64,000 nt of DNA. Source: Topomyia yanbarensis (taxonomy: Eukaryota; Arthropoda; Insecta; Diptera; Culicidae). Shown one piece after another: positions 21,784-32,617 of this stretch (positions are counted from its first letter, which is position 1; every line of letters starts with the position of its first letter). The stretch is taken from assembly GCF_030247195.1 (NCBI RefSeq), contig NC_080672.1, positions 184,244,810-184,308,809 on the forward strand, in the 5' to 3' direction. The translations under genes and the position numbers were made by a program. The notes under the pieces were generated by a model, which had not been told where the DNA came from, ran no database searches, and saw nothing but the letters and a program-made list of their open reading frames with translations.

Positions 21784-22344
21784 TGTTGACGTTTCACACT
21801 AGCACTGATCTCAACACAGCATAGCTGTATGATTGACAGATGAGACGAATGAGCGTGTCGTTCTCACTGGTTAATACATATGTGTATAAACTTAACGAAA
21901 GAAGTGAGAGACATTGAAGAGAGGAGAGATGGGGATAAAATGATGAGAGGAGAAATTAATGTTTCGAGAGAAGTCTCCAGCATATGTTTTTTGTAACTTT
22001 CTGTGTATGTGGTATGAGTTTAAAATTATCGTCATTTGTAATCAGCCTTCATAGCGATAGGTTCGTCACCGTCCGTAGTGACGTGTAAAGATTTTGTACT
22101 TACTTTGTAATATCGTGTAGTATAGTTCGTAGTGAAATAAACGTGTAAGGTAATAAATGTAGTTTAGTGTCAGGAAATAAAGTGTTTGATGTGTAATGTG
22201 TTATGAGTGTACTACATAATTTCCGACCTGTCATAGTGACGCTATCTGCGCAAAAGTAGTTCAACTAAAACTACAGATGGACACGGTAAAATTCGGTATG
22301 GACTAAAAATTACGGAGGAGCGCTTTTTGGTAAGGGTCACAACA
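21784..22344 (+). repeat. 3' LTR of the BEL element
   Basis: Starts TGTTGACGTTTCACACTAGC, ends GTAAGGGTCACAACA. It is followed by the target duplication CTGAA. The stretch AGGTGGCCGG (21771-21780) just upstream is the only candidate polypurine tract and is weak. Confidence 0.95.
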
Positions 22345-23190
22345 CTGAAAAAAACCCTGAAATCCAAAATTTTAAAGCAAAATTAGCCATTTTTATTGAA
22401 AAGGGCAGTTTGCTCGCTATGATTTATTTTTTGTTTTGGCTGAATACGATAGATTTTTTTCAAACTATGAGTTTTTGAATTTTATTAATTGGACCATTTT
22501 TCAACCACTGATAACTCGGAAACTCTTAGTTGTACGGAATAATTTATTAATAATAAAAAGTGCGTTTTCGAATGAGCTCACCAATAAAAATCTGATATAG
22601 TTTTTTTGTTATTTATGTTATGAATTCTGCAAATGTTAGAAACATATTGATAAAACAAGCTTGGACTAATAAGTTTTTTATTCTATTAAAACATTTATAA
22701 TTATATTGAGAACCTTATTACTTTACGAGATACATCAATTAAAGCTGGCCCATAACATAGCATTTAATGTGAAATTTCCCTTTTTAATGTTATAATTGTT
22801 TTATCTCGCAAAACATTTTGAGATCCGCTGCAAAATTTTTACACAATATTTTCAACATGATTTTTATTATTTAACAAATAAGCAAAAAAATTGATCCAAC
22901 TATAAAAAAATATTCTCAATTTTTGCAACTTTCTAAATTCAATATTTTTTCCATACATCAAATACTTTCCGAGCTAGCAGTGATTGAAAAATGTTCAATT
23001 TTTCTAACTTCAAAAGTTGAAAGGTCATACCTTGAAGTAAATATTATATTCAGCCATAACAAAAATACCTGTCAAATATTTTTAGCTAAAGAATGCAAGA
23101 AAAAATTTTGGAATGAGCAAAAATTTTATTTGTAAATCTGACGTTGATTGGCCCGTACGGTGCATAAAAGTTATCATCGATGTCTAAACT
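22345..23190. repeat. AT-rich repeat related to 29410-30150
   Basis: From about 22430 to 23150 the sequence shares many blocks with 29480-30150, including TTTTGGCTGAAT, GATAACTCGGAAACT and GCTAAAGAATGCAAGAAAAA. The right part of each copy resembles the inverted left part of the other, as expected for a repeat with long diverged terminal inverted repeats. No gene. Confidence 0.5.
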
Positions 23191-23589
23191 ATTTTTCATG
23201 AATGAAACGAAATGATTCGTTTTTTACCAATTGTTTTATATAGTATATTTATTTTTATATGGTAAATTTATTTTTCGTACATAAAAGGAAAAAAAACGTA
23301 TTGCTATATTATATCGGATCTTTTTGGATCGATATTTGACAACAAAGCTCTCACCCCTATTGTGTACTAGAAAAAATGTTATATTTGCGAAACTTATCCA
23401 TATATATTTCGATAACAATCAACTAAAAACTAAATAAATTAAAACAATTCTTAAATTTTACCAAAGTTGGTTTTCTAGTACCGCAATCTAACAAGCTCGA
23501 ACGCTTGGTCGAATGCGATACGTAATGCCGCAACTTAGTCGAAACGACTTCAAAACGTTTCGAATCAAGTCACTCGAATCGAGATGCGG
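23191..23589. other. Unassigned DNA with clustered TCGAA motifs
   Basis: AT-rich to 23460. From 23490 to 23585 the pentamer TCGAA occurs about seven times (for example GCTCGAACGC, GTCGAAACG, CACTCGAATCGAG). No coding signal. I-clade similarity resumes at about 23590. Confidence 0.4.
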
Positions 23590-24657
23590 AATGCCACCCC
23601 AGATTCATGACAGTGTACTTCAATCACATGTCACAAGAAATAACGCCTTCTAGTTATGTTATGACATGTGCTAATATAATAGATACTCCCGATTCCACTT
23701 TATTTTTCGACACATCCATGCAAGAGGAAATTCGTGGAATCCCGGATCACCTGCTCTCTCTGGAAATCACTAAAATATTCATAAGTAAATACCAACACAT
23801 TGACTGCCATAAAATGTTCTACACTGATGGGTCACGAATCAATGAGGCCACTGGCTTGAGTATTTTCAATAATAACACCTCGATCTCTTTCAAGCTTGCA
23901 GAACCTGCCTCTGTTTACACAGCCGAACTAGCAGCAGTTCACTATAGTCTGGAAACCATTGATACTTTACTCCCGAGCCATTATTTCATCCTCACAGATA
24001 GCCTCAGCACAATTAAGGCACTACGCTCATTAAAGCTTGATAATCGCGCTCCGTTCTTTTTGAAGAAGATACGAGAATACTTAACTAAATTAACAAATAA
24101 ATCTTATCAAAGTGTGGATTCCCGCTCATTGCTCCATACCGGGTAATGAGAGAGCGGATAATTCAGCCAAATTAGGGGCACTGGACGGTGACATCTATGA
24201 AAGAACTATTGCCTTCAATGAATTTTATAGTGCTTATCGTCAGTGGACGCTTACTAGTTGGCAAACATCATGGAACAATGGAGATCTGGTACGGTGGTTG
24301 CACTCAATTATCCCTAAAGTATCAACGACGGCATGGTTCAAAGGGTTGGAGGTAAGTCGAAACTTCATTCGTGTGATGTCTAGGCTCATGTCCAACCATT
24401 ATACGTTGAATGCGCATCTCCGCCGTATTGGGATCGCAGAAGATAATCAACGTGCTTGCGGAGAGGGTTACGAAGACACTGAACATGTTGTTTGGTCTTG
24501 CACTGAATATCGTGAAGCCAGATCCCAATTAATAGACTCCTTACGAGCCAGAAGAAAACCACCCTATGTTCCTGTTCGTGATATCCTCGCTTTACAAGAT
24601 CTTACATACATGGGCCATATTTATCATTTCCTGAAACCAATAAATATTCAAATATAA
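23590..24657 (+). pseudogene. I-clade ORF2 C-terminal part: RNase H and CCHC (copy 2)
   Basis: Matches copy 1 from about 36560 to 37600. RNase H residues are visible: MFYTDGSRINEATG (first Asp), AELAAVHYSLE (Glu) and FILTDSLSTIKALR (second Asp). A frameshift near 24108 separates this from the final Asp region IPGNERADNSAKLGAL. The last domain has the CX7HX4C-type pattern near EHVVWSC. RNase H would remove the RNA template during reverse transcription. The Trp codon lost in copy 1 at 37296 is intact here (TTAWFKGL). Confidence 0.85.
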
Positions 24658-24990
24658 TTATCCCCACAATGTTCCTTATTTTTTCCCTTGCTACCCACAA
24701 GCAATTTAGATTTCTTCGCAGTTAGTTAAGTTGTATAAAACGATATAAATAAAGGAAAGAAAATAAACAAAGGTTACAGAAAAACTATCAATAGGTATAC
24801 AATGAAAATCAAGAAAATAGAATATAAATAAAAATATTTAAAATGATGATTATCCTCAGTGTTAGCATTAGAAAGTGGATTTTTATTACAACGTGATAGT
24901 CTTAAGAACTTTTGTAACATGTTATGTTAAAAAAAACCCCAGCGTAAAAAAGCTTTTGCAAATGTCGTGTCAAATAAACGTTTTATGAAA
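24658..24990 (+). other. 3' UTR of I-clade copy 2
   Basis: AT-rich, ending with GTCAAATAAACGTTTTATG and an A-run near 24990. This parallels the TATCAAATAAAC end of copy 1 at 38645-38670. Confidence 0.5.
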
Positions 24991-26780
24991 AAAATATATT
25001 GGCAGAAATGGAACGCATCCCGTGGGTATTCTCTTATAAGCAAATCGTTACCGCCCCTTCTCAGGCAGAACTCACTCGTTATCTATTTTCAGCTCCAGTG
25101 GATCGGGTTCATCAAGCTCATAGTTCCTCGATGGTGGAGTGATTAACGCACCCAACTAGAGAATTGGGCTCACTGTTCCGGTCATTCTTTCTCTGTCTAT
25201 TTTCCAAATAGTGGCGCTTTGGTTTTTTCGTGAAAAAGCTGTTTTGCACTATATTGGTGTTGCAAATGAAAAAACAAGAGCTCTTCGCGTTGGGGAAGAT
25301 CAGCTAATTTTATACAATTTAAACATGTTATGTTATATTATTTTCGTGTTTGCCTGGTGCTACACCGATGTACTGCAAAAGAGAGATGATTATAGCCATG
25401 TTTGAGTGAATTTGGCGTCAGCTACTCTGGTGTAGTGCGCTGTCAGAAACGAAGATGCCATTAGAGATACATATAGCAATGGTACAGATTTAAAATCCAA
25501 ATTAGTTTAGTATGCCGTATGATATTATACCAAATTGAATGTTGTACATACATTATGTGAATATCAAAACTGGGTGGAGGCTGAGTTCATGTATTCGAAT
25601 TAAGGACTGGACGAAGGAACATGAGTAGCCAGCCTAAAGTACTTGAAGTAAACTTCAGATTGTCCAAAAAGAGTTTGATGCGCCGTTCTTACAATAGACC
25701 TTCAGGCGAGTTCAAGCACGCATAGCGAAATTTTTCATCGTTTCACTGAATATTTTGTTGGAGATGGATCTCCCCTAGCCGCCGAAGGTGCGCAAGCATC
25801 TCTACTTGTGGATCCGCCCAAACCTTTTTGATACTCTCTCAACAACAGTATTAAAAAACAAGATTACTTAATAAACCATTTCACGGTATTTCTACCTGTA
25901 TACACTGGAAAAACCTTGAGTTGATGGTGGTGTCATATCACATCGCGTCGCATTATCATTTCATTTATTGTATAAAATTGTATCTCTTACAGTAATATGC
26001 AACAGGCGTTTCCAGAGTTTAAATACGATTTATTCAGTCGAATGAAATTTTCCCTGCAAATGCAATTGATAGGAACAATTAGTATGAGCAACCATGTAGC
26101 ATATGGTGCGAGAGGATTATAGTTTCAACTCACGTTTAGTGCCGTATTTTCCTGTTAACGACCGGAATATGGTCCCTTGCGGTAATCCCATCGGACGTAG
26201 CAGGGAGCGGCTGCGTTTTATAGTGAGGTGTGCTCACCATAGGGCGTAACAGTATCAAATAAGTGAATCATTATATTCATTAATTTAAGTGAGGAAACAT
26301 TCATTTAACCTTTTCAATAATAAATACGTTATAAAATTTCCTCAATAGTAACCTCTGTGATTTTGACTATTTTTCGATATGAATTGTTAAATGAATTATT
26401 ACTACTAAGTCTACAGCACTTGTTGCAACGATATCACCATATCTTTTTCATTTTTCATTGTAACGAATCACACCCTTTGAATTCTGAAGCATTGGCGAAG
26501 TTACTTATCTACAATCACAGATATTTTTCTTTCAAATGCAACTTTAGGATTACCTGTCTGGACTCTATATACAATTTAGTTCTAAGGACAAGGTTGATTA
26601 TATTGACAGTATTCATAATAATATTTACTATATATTACTATCAATATGTTCATTATATTCTTTGTATTCTATATATCTATTGTTAAATGCTTGTACTTTA
26701 TAATTCATTCCATCCACTACATTGATGTTTTTTTAATTTTTTTAATATATACCATTCACAAAACATTTCATATCAAATAT
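24991..26780. other. Unassigned DNA
   Basis: No coding signal I trust and no complete repeat. The inverted 14-mer GCACCCAACTAGAG is at 25148-25161. The segment 26350-26780 is strongly AT-rich. Confidence 0.4.
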
Positions 26781-26792
26781 CCTGGGATGTGA

Positions 26793-27500
26793 GGGTGCGT
26801 CAGACCACCATTAAATTGTGTCTAGGAGTAGGGTACGTGGATCGCTTGTCCCTAGTCAGAAGTTAGGAATGACTACTGTGATCACCTCTTGCTGGCATAA
26901 CTTTGACCTTAGTCTTCAAAGGAACTGCAGTTATTGCCGTAGTCCTTGCACTGATGATGGCCTCAACATATTACATCACAACATTATGATAATTAATTTT
27001 ATATTTTTTTTTCATTTTATTGCATTCATTTTATTCATTGTATATTATGTTCCTTTTGTCTTACTTCATCATATAATATATTTCTTTCATTTTACTATTA
27101 AAATGATTAATTCTTGGCATGCGTCATAATTTTTATTAATTGTTAGAACTAATACCATGAGTCATTATGTGCATTAATAACATTTCAACTTGAACAGTAG
27201 ATATTGTATGGGCATGCTTTGTAGGATCTGCTTTAGCTGTATTGATGTCGGATATGAATTTCAGGCGTGAATGTCGTCCTTCTTTTATTAAACATACTTG
27301 CTGTATACATAACATAACTATATTCATGACATATATCACGTATATTACCCATTGTATTTTTTGTGATATTTATTTATTTCATTATTTGGGCAGGGAGGGT
27401 GCATCAGGTCATCATACGAACTGTGTCATGGATTAGGGTACGTGGATCGCCTAGCTCTAGTCAGAAGATAATAATGTCTGCAGTGACTTCCTAATGTTTC
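26793..27500 (+). repeat. Direct repeats, about 80 bp, 605 bp apart
   Basis: 26793-26870 and 27398-27475 share GTAGGGTACGTGGATCGC and GCATCAG-type flanks. A second shared block, CCTTGCACTGATG, occurs at 26943 and again at 28416. The second copy is split by the Jockey-type fragment at 27500-28300. The sequence between is AT-rich, with TTTCATTTTATT runs. Identity of the element is unknown. Confidence 0.5.
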
Positions 27501-28300
27501 GGAATTATGTAGTTATGTCGATTGGCATAAAAACCCCATATCTTTTCAAATGAATACACAATACAGAACTTAACAATAAATACAGAAGAAAATATCATAA
27601 AAACAAACTAATACAATAAAATAAACAATGTAAAATATATAAACAAAAGCAGCAAATAAAATACAGATTAAAATGTCATCAGTAAATATCTGGTAAGTCA
27701 GAAACTACTTAACAGCTGGTTTTGAAGGTAGTAGATGACACGTTGAAATCGAAATCCGCAAACACTTCGTTGAATGTGGCAGACATGAAGCGAATCAGAT
27801 CATGGCTACCATACAGGAAGTTCCTGTGTTCCAACAGAAAAAGCTTCGTTGACGGAGTACACGTTCCGGTGCATAAATGTGGAGATGACTCAACAATTCC
27901 GGCGTATCTAACTCTCCTAGAAGAATCTTAGCGACGAAAACAGCTTGGGCTACTCTCCTTCTTGCTTCAAGCGTGTGTAGACCTAATAATCTACAGCGGT
28001 CTTCGTATGGCGGAAGATTAATAGGGTCCCGCCACGGAACGCGTCTTAGTACATAACGAACGAATTTTCTTTGAATTGCTTCAATTCTTGCTATCCATGT
28101 TGGTTGATACGGACAGCATATTATGGAGTTAGATTCCAATGTCGAACGTACCAATGCGCAGTAAAGTGAACGGAGACAGAGAGGGTCATTAAATTCATTA
28201 GATATTTTAAACATGAATCCCATCTGGCGGTTATTGCTATTCAAACGTCTGGATTTTATTGTTGAAAGGAGATTCTTTGTCCCTGTGGAGTGCACATAAG
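27500..28300 (-). pseudogene. 3' fragment of a Jockey-type LINE ORF2
   Basis: On the minus strand, 28295-27795 reads through SLYCALVRSTLESNSIICCP, RIEAIQRKFVRYVLRRVPWR, DRCRLLGLHTLEARR and AQAVFVAKILLGEL, the C-terminal extension of Jockey-clade reverse transcriptases. A frameshift near 27835 displaces the last part (DPIRFMSATFNE-type residues, 27830-27720). The AT-rich 3' UTR runs to about 27530. The catalytic core is absent, so this is a 5'-truncated insertion. It is a different family from the fragment at 13446-13950, judging by the residues. Confidence 0.7.
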
Positions 28301-28726
28301 AACTTCTGCTTATGGATTCAACCCTTTTTGGCCCTTCATACAGCGATACATTGGAAGTCGTTTGCTAGCAACATTTAGCTTTGCTGTTAAAAGCAACCGC
28401 AGCCACTGGCGTAGCCCTTGCACTGATGGTGGGTTCACTAGATCATCATCATCACATCATATTTGGTTTCCCATACATACAATACTTTCACAATGTTGAA
28501 TGATCTGGTTTAAATTTGAAAAATAAATATCAAGGTGTCATATGGCTTCCTGCTTCTGGGGATTATTTTTTGATCATCCTACTCTACAGCACTTTATACC
28601 AGTTCAATTATAGAAGCCCCTTAGCTCAGTTGTGCCTTGGGGCCCCTAGTGGTCTTAAGACGGCTCTGCGTGTCACCTTACAGAGAACTTTTTCGCGCAC
28701 CCGCAGGTGTCAATTTTGCGGCGGTA
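28301..28726. other. Second half of the split direct repeat, then unassigned DNA
   Basis: 28395-28460 carries the block shared with 26920-26980. At 28621-28640 TTAGCTCAGTTGTGCCTTGG resembles a tRNA-type box A, but I find no box B at the right distance. No coding signal. Confidence 0.35.
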
Positions 28727-29217
28727 GGGTGGGTGCTCCTATAGTTGAGGTGTACCAATAGTTGCAGTAGTGGATTATACGCCTAACTAAGGTACCAACC
28801 ATCAACAAATATTTTTTTATCGATTCATCGCACTAAAATTATGCGACAATAAAACTGTTATCCTTGAAATTTGCTCTAATAACTATTGAAAAAAAAAAAA
28901 GATTTTCTTAGAATTTTGAGCTCCCTTGCACCTATAGTTGATGTAGTGTACCTATAGTTGCAAGTCCCATAAGAAAGCAGTGGGATTTGCAACAATAGGA
29001 ACCGAAATTAGCGATTGCACCACTATTGGTACATGTGTTCCTATAGTGGTACAAGCGGTTTTGAATACATAAATTGGTTATAAAGCCAACTTTTTATTTT
29101 TCCTATGAAGTAGGAACTGAAAGCTTTCGTTTAATGTATTAACATTGCCCATAGGTCTATTAATCGATTTTTTATCAAAAGTTTTCCTTAAGCATGCGAC
29201 TATTGGTACATCCACCC
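28727..29217. mobile_element. MITE at a TA target with repeated ATAGTTG motifs
   Basis: Ends are TA-GGGTGGGTG on the left and, inverted, TA-GGGTGGATG on the right. The interior repeats CCTATAGTTG, CCAATAGTTGC or CTATTGGTAC about eight times in both orientations (for example 28737, 28754, 28931, 28950). No coding capacity. The TA target suggests mobilisation by a Tc1/mariner-type or related transposase. Confidence 0.6.
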
Positions 29218-29409
29218 TAATTGATCTTTTTCCCGAACGAAAATTGATTTAACTAGACCACAACAATTAACATCACCCGAACGATTTCAAAGACTGTAAT
29301 TGTATACTTATGTTATCAAAATGAATTTGTTTTCGGGGCGACTTTAAAAAAAGATTTGCTTCTAGCATTTAGATACCGCCAAAAAAGTCTTAAATTTGCA
29401 GAATGCGAG

Positions 29410-30150
29410 TTATTTCACGTCAGATTTACAACTAAAATTTTAGTTCGCTCCTATTTTTTGGACTCCTTAGCTAAAAATTATTGAAACATTTTTTTTTACT
29501 TTGGCTGAATTTGGTAATTTTTCAAGTTATTGAACCGCATAACATATTTTTTAAATTTTATAAATGTAATAGAACTGAACATTTTTCAATCCCTGATAAC
29601 TCAGAAACTATTTGATTTGTGTAAAAAATAGCATTAAATTATAAAAGGCGTTTTCGCATGATTTCACAGGAATTTTTTTGTAATATTTGTTTTTGTTATA
29701 TAATTTAAGTATTCTGCAAATATTAGTAACGATCAACTTTTTTCAGGGTTAAACCAGAAAAAAAATCTTTTTAGCTATTTTATAACTATTTATATTTATA
29801 ACTATATCGAGAAGGTTGTCTTTTAAAAAATTCAATTTATTTCAAATATTGCATATTTCATAAATTATATAACCAAAAAAATTGGTAATTTTTTTTTCGG
29901 TAAGCTCATTTAAAAACACAACTTTTTTATTTAATATTTTTTTCCATATATGGAATCGTTCTCGAGTTATAAGTGATTGAAAAATGTTCAATGTTATAAA
30001 CCTCAAAAGTTCAAAAACTAATAACTTGAAAGAAATATCATATTCAGCCAAAATAAAAAAAAACACGTGTCAATTACTTTTTGCTAAAGAATGCAAGAAA
30101 AATTTTTTAGAAGGAATTAAAATTGTGGTTGTAAATCTGCCGTGGAATGT
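29410..30150. repeat. Repeat with long diverged terminal inverted repeats
   Basis: The left end GTCAGATTTACAACTAAAAT and following CCTTAGCTAAAAA are found inverted at the right end (TTTTTGCTAAAGAATGC and GGTTGTAAATCTG). The central part has TTCAATCCCTGATAACTCAG and its inverted partner near 29960. A diverged relative lies at 22430-23150. Short ORFs here follow from AT-rich composition. Confidence 0.5.
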
Positions 30151-30251
30151 CCCATACGCAATATTCGCGCTATGGTGAGCCTTATATGAATAGTTTGGAA
30201 ATAGTTCCGAAGATTTCTGGGATGGTATTTATTTATACGGGTGGGCAACCA

Positions 30252-30416
30252 CCTATAAGCTGGAGAGAAGTTAGGTTAACATATATCCCAAAAACATAAA
30301 AAGACTTGACAATACCCAAGGCCTTCAGACATATTAGTGTGACATCAACTCTTCGGACACTGCTGGATCACTTTATTCGAACGGAGCACTTGACGAAAGC
30401 TCCACAAAACAATTAG
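30252..30416 (+). pseudogene. Remnant of a LINE reverse transcriptase
   Basis: One frame gives PISWREVRLTYIPKT, a stop, then KDLTIPKAFRHISVTSTL and LLDHFIRTEHLTKAPQ. This is the region of non-LTR reverse transcriptases that normally reads W-x-V-x-x-x-IPKPGK followed by FRPISLTS. Only about 55 codons remain, with a stop in place of the Gly after IPK. The clade is not I and not clearly Jockey. Confidence 0.5.
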
Positions 30417-30634
30417 TCGCTGTTGTGCTGTCTTATGACAATTTCCATTTCGGGGTGAACTGAGTTAGATTATTATTGAATTTTAAAATATCTACAATGT
30501 GGCGTTTTCAGAATTTTTAAATTCTGCTGGGTTACTGAGATACAGCGAAACACGATTATGACAAGCGCCAATTTCTCGAGTGATCGAATTGTGCTATCTT
30601 GTGACGAGAAAAAAATGGACAACAATCCTAGTTT

Positions 30635-30674
30635 GTTGGCTTGCTATAAGCCAAAAAGCTTATAGCAAGCCAAC
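30635..30674. other. Perfect 17-bp hairpin
   Basis: GTTGGCTTGCTATAAGC is followed after the 6-nt loop CAAAAA by its exact reverse complement GCTTATAGCAAGCCAAC. The AT-rich surroundings show no other structure. It could be a tiny foldback insertion or a transcribed hairpin. The sequence alone does not decide. Confidence 0.6.
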
Positions 30675-32302
30675 AGATGTCTCTGATGACATACGTAGTT
30701 CCTGTGCAGATCAACCATAATTATTTTCTAGGTTCCTGTCTTGGGAGAAAAACTTTTCCTACCATAGTTTTTTTTCTGCGAATTGTTGGCTTGTGTTTAC
30801 AAAATTATTAAACAAATTTCCTTTTGAGATTTCCACTACTTTTGGAAAGTATGCCGAAATGTAATTATGTATTATACAAGAAGAATTTTTTTTTTTGTCC
30901 AGTCATACGAAAAAAGTTCATTCGTTCTGTCTTTTGTGCAATAAAATAATTCCATTTGTATGCTTGTAGTAAAAATCCATTTCCCAAATTATTTGTTTAT
31001 GTTTTTAGTATTTTCGTGTTCTTTCCTTTTTCCCATCGTGTTTTTCTTTGGTCAATTTCATTTATGGCGAGTCGGTAGTGATGCTACTTCTTCCTCGTCT
31101 TCTTTCCTAATTTCTAGACTCACGTGGTTGAGCCTTTGGGAATCCGCGCAAGTTTCTGGTGATTAACCTGGTAGAAACCTATACTTTCTTCCTGCCGATG
31201 GAGCATTATAGGTATATTCAGTGAGATCTCAGACTGATTTGATTTGTAGCCTTATACACTGCTCAATCCGAATCATAACAATGAAACAATGAAAAAGATA
31301 AGCAGTCAATTCTCTTTATTGTTGTCCAAAATCAGCTTTACGTAACGTTTCTTACGTCCTTCTTAAGTTTCTCGTCCTTTTTAAGTTTCTGACGTAACGA
31401 CTTAAAGTAGGGTACGAGATATTGTGTATTTTACCTGCTCGACGTACTCTATGTCCTTTCTCAAGATTGTAAATTAACGCAGACTTCATAGTTACACTCA
31501 TAGTCAAGCCTGTTTGCGTTTAGCGTTTATAGGTGCACATTATTTTGACAACCCTTAACAAAATTACAAAAATCCGAACCTAAAAGTGATGCATGCCGTA
31601 AGCAAATTTGAATTTATTTTAAGCTGGCAGGAAATATTTACCTTTGCAAATTTCTTCATATAAATAACAGATTTTGCACCTACTCACAATAACAAAAAAC
31701 ATCATGATGTTTAGTCTCACAGAAGGGGCACCACAAACTTATTCAAAAAAACGCTGAGACTTCGCAACTTTTAGTGTACAATAACATGATTATCTGTAAA
31801 AGTGACAACAAATACTTGACGCTATCGCAAATGCGTGTGAGGTTAGCTTACCGACTGAGCTACCAAAACGCATGAGGTTTGCACTAAAGTTGGTAGAATG
31901 TGACGTAATATCCTTTGTGGTTTATATATCCCTATGGTTCACCTATCGCCACTCTCCCCTAACCATGAACAGAAAAAAGGGGGCGAGGTGGGGCTCCCAA
32001 CGCGTTAGGAAACATGAAAGCAACTAGTACAGCTGAGTACAGCCAATAGAGGCTGTCCCCAGGGAGGTGTGCCATCATAACGAACAATTGGATAAATGAT
32101 AAATGCACAATTGCTCCACTAGGTGGATAAAAACCGGTTTTTCTTCATTCTTTTGTTGCGCTCATGCTGCATCTGGATAGTATGTTCATATGCAATGCTT
32201 GAAAAATGAAACATTTCCTTCGCAGAAAATTCAAGCGAAAGCGAAAGATGTGACTACGACTGTTAAAACACCGCCAATAATAATCTTTGGACAATATCTC
32301 AA
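30675..32302. other. Unassigned DNA with a tRNA-like box A and a repeat end
   Basis: On the minus strand, 31872-31841 reads GGTAGCTCAGTCGGTAAGC, an excellent tRNA box A. No convincing box B follows, so it may be the head of a decayed tRNA-derived SINE. At 32108-32136 the sequence CACTAGGTGGATAAAAACCGG resembles the 3' end of the hairpin-ended repeats. At 31330-31400 GACGTAAC/TTACGT motifs recur. No gene. Confidence 0.4.
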
Positions 32303-32617
32303 GACTAGTTGATCATTCGTTATCGAGCACTCAGTCGAGATAGAAGTCTTTTGTCATCGGTCCGTACACTCTATAGCGACAAATAGTGTTAATCCGCGTT
32401 CAAGGTTATTTGCACACTCTACGCCTAGTTGAGGTTTCAGTATTTTTTCCCTTCTTTTGTGTTTCTGTTTCTGTACCGTTAGCCGGTCAGTGAAGTGAAG
32501 CAGTGTTCTTCTAGTAAGCCGTCTGGATACCGTTACCTACACAAGCTAAGTATTAGTTTTCGTTTCCCCTTCTTGGTTGTCTTAATAACGTGCACTGGGC
32601 AATAGGCCCGTGCAAAA

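Larger units (their letters stand above)
14902..22344 (+). mobile_element. Complete BEL/Pao LTR retrotransposon, 7443 bp
   Basis: Two LTRs (567 and 561 bp), both starting TGTTG and ending CAACA, enclose a single gag-pro-pol region. The whole is flanked by the 5-bp duplication CTGAA (14897-14901 and 22345-22349). The LTRs differ by nine substitutions and two indels (1 and 5 bp), about 98% identity, so insertion is fairly recent. The domain order Gag (CCHC), protease, reverse transcriptase, RNase H, integrase and the protease motif DSGS are those of BEL/Pao elements. The coding region has a 1-nt frameshift near 16650, an amber codon at 18365-18367 and a deletion plus frameshift near 21370, so this copy is not autonomous. 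Confidence 0.95.
4085..24990 (+). mobile_element. Ancient I-clade LINE (copy 2), split by nested insertions
   Basis: Pieces collinear with the complete I-clade element at 32314-38670 occur in order on the plus strand: 5' monomers (4085-4192, 5459-5830), ORF1 (5893-6570, 10765-11003, 11551-11625), ORF2 (11626-11719, 12992-13445, 13951-14222, 23590-24657) and an A-rich 3' end near 24990. The gaps are filled by other elements. The endonuclease domain is missing: ORF1 sequence passes directly into mid-ORF2 near 11625. The segment equivalent to roughly 35810-36560 of copy 1 is also missing. I-clade LINEs encode an ORF1 with CCHC knuckles and an ORF2 with endonuclease, reverse transcriptase and RNase H. 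This copy is dead. Confidence 0.8.

Noticed and set aside
28621..28640. Box A-like TTAGCTCAGTTGTGCCTTGG
   Set aside because: No box B or tRNA fold follows at the right distance. Kept only as a note.
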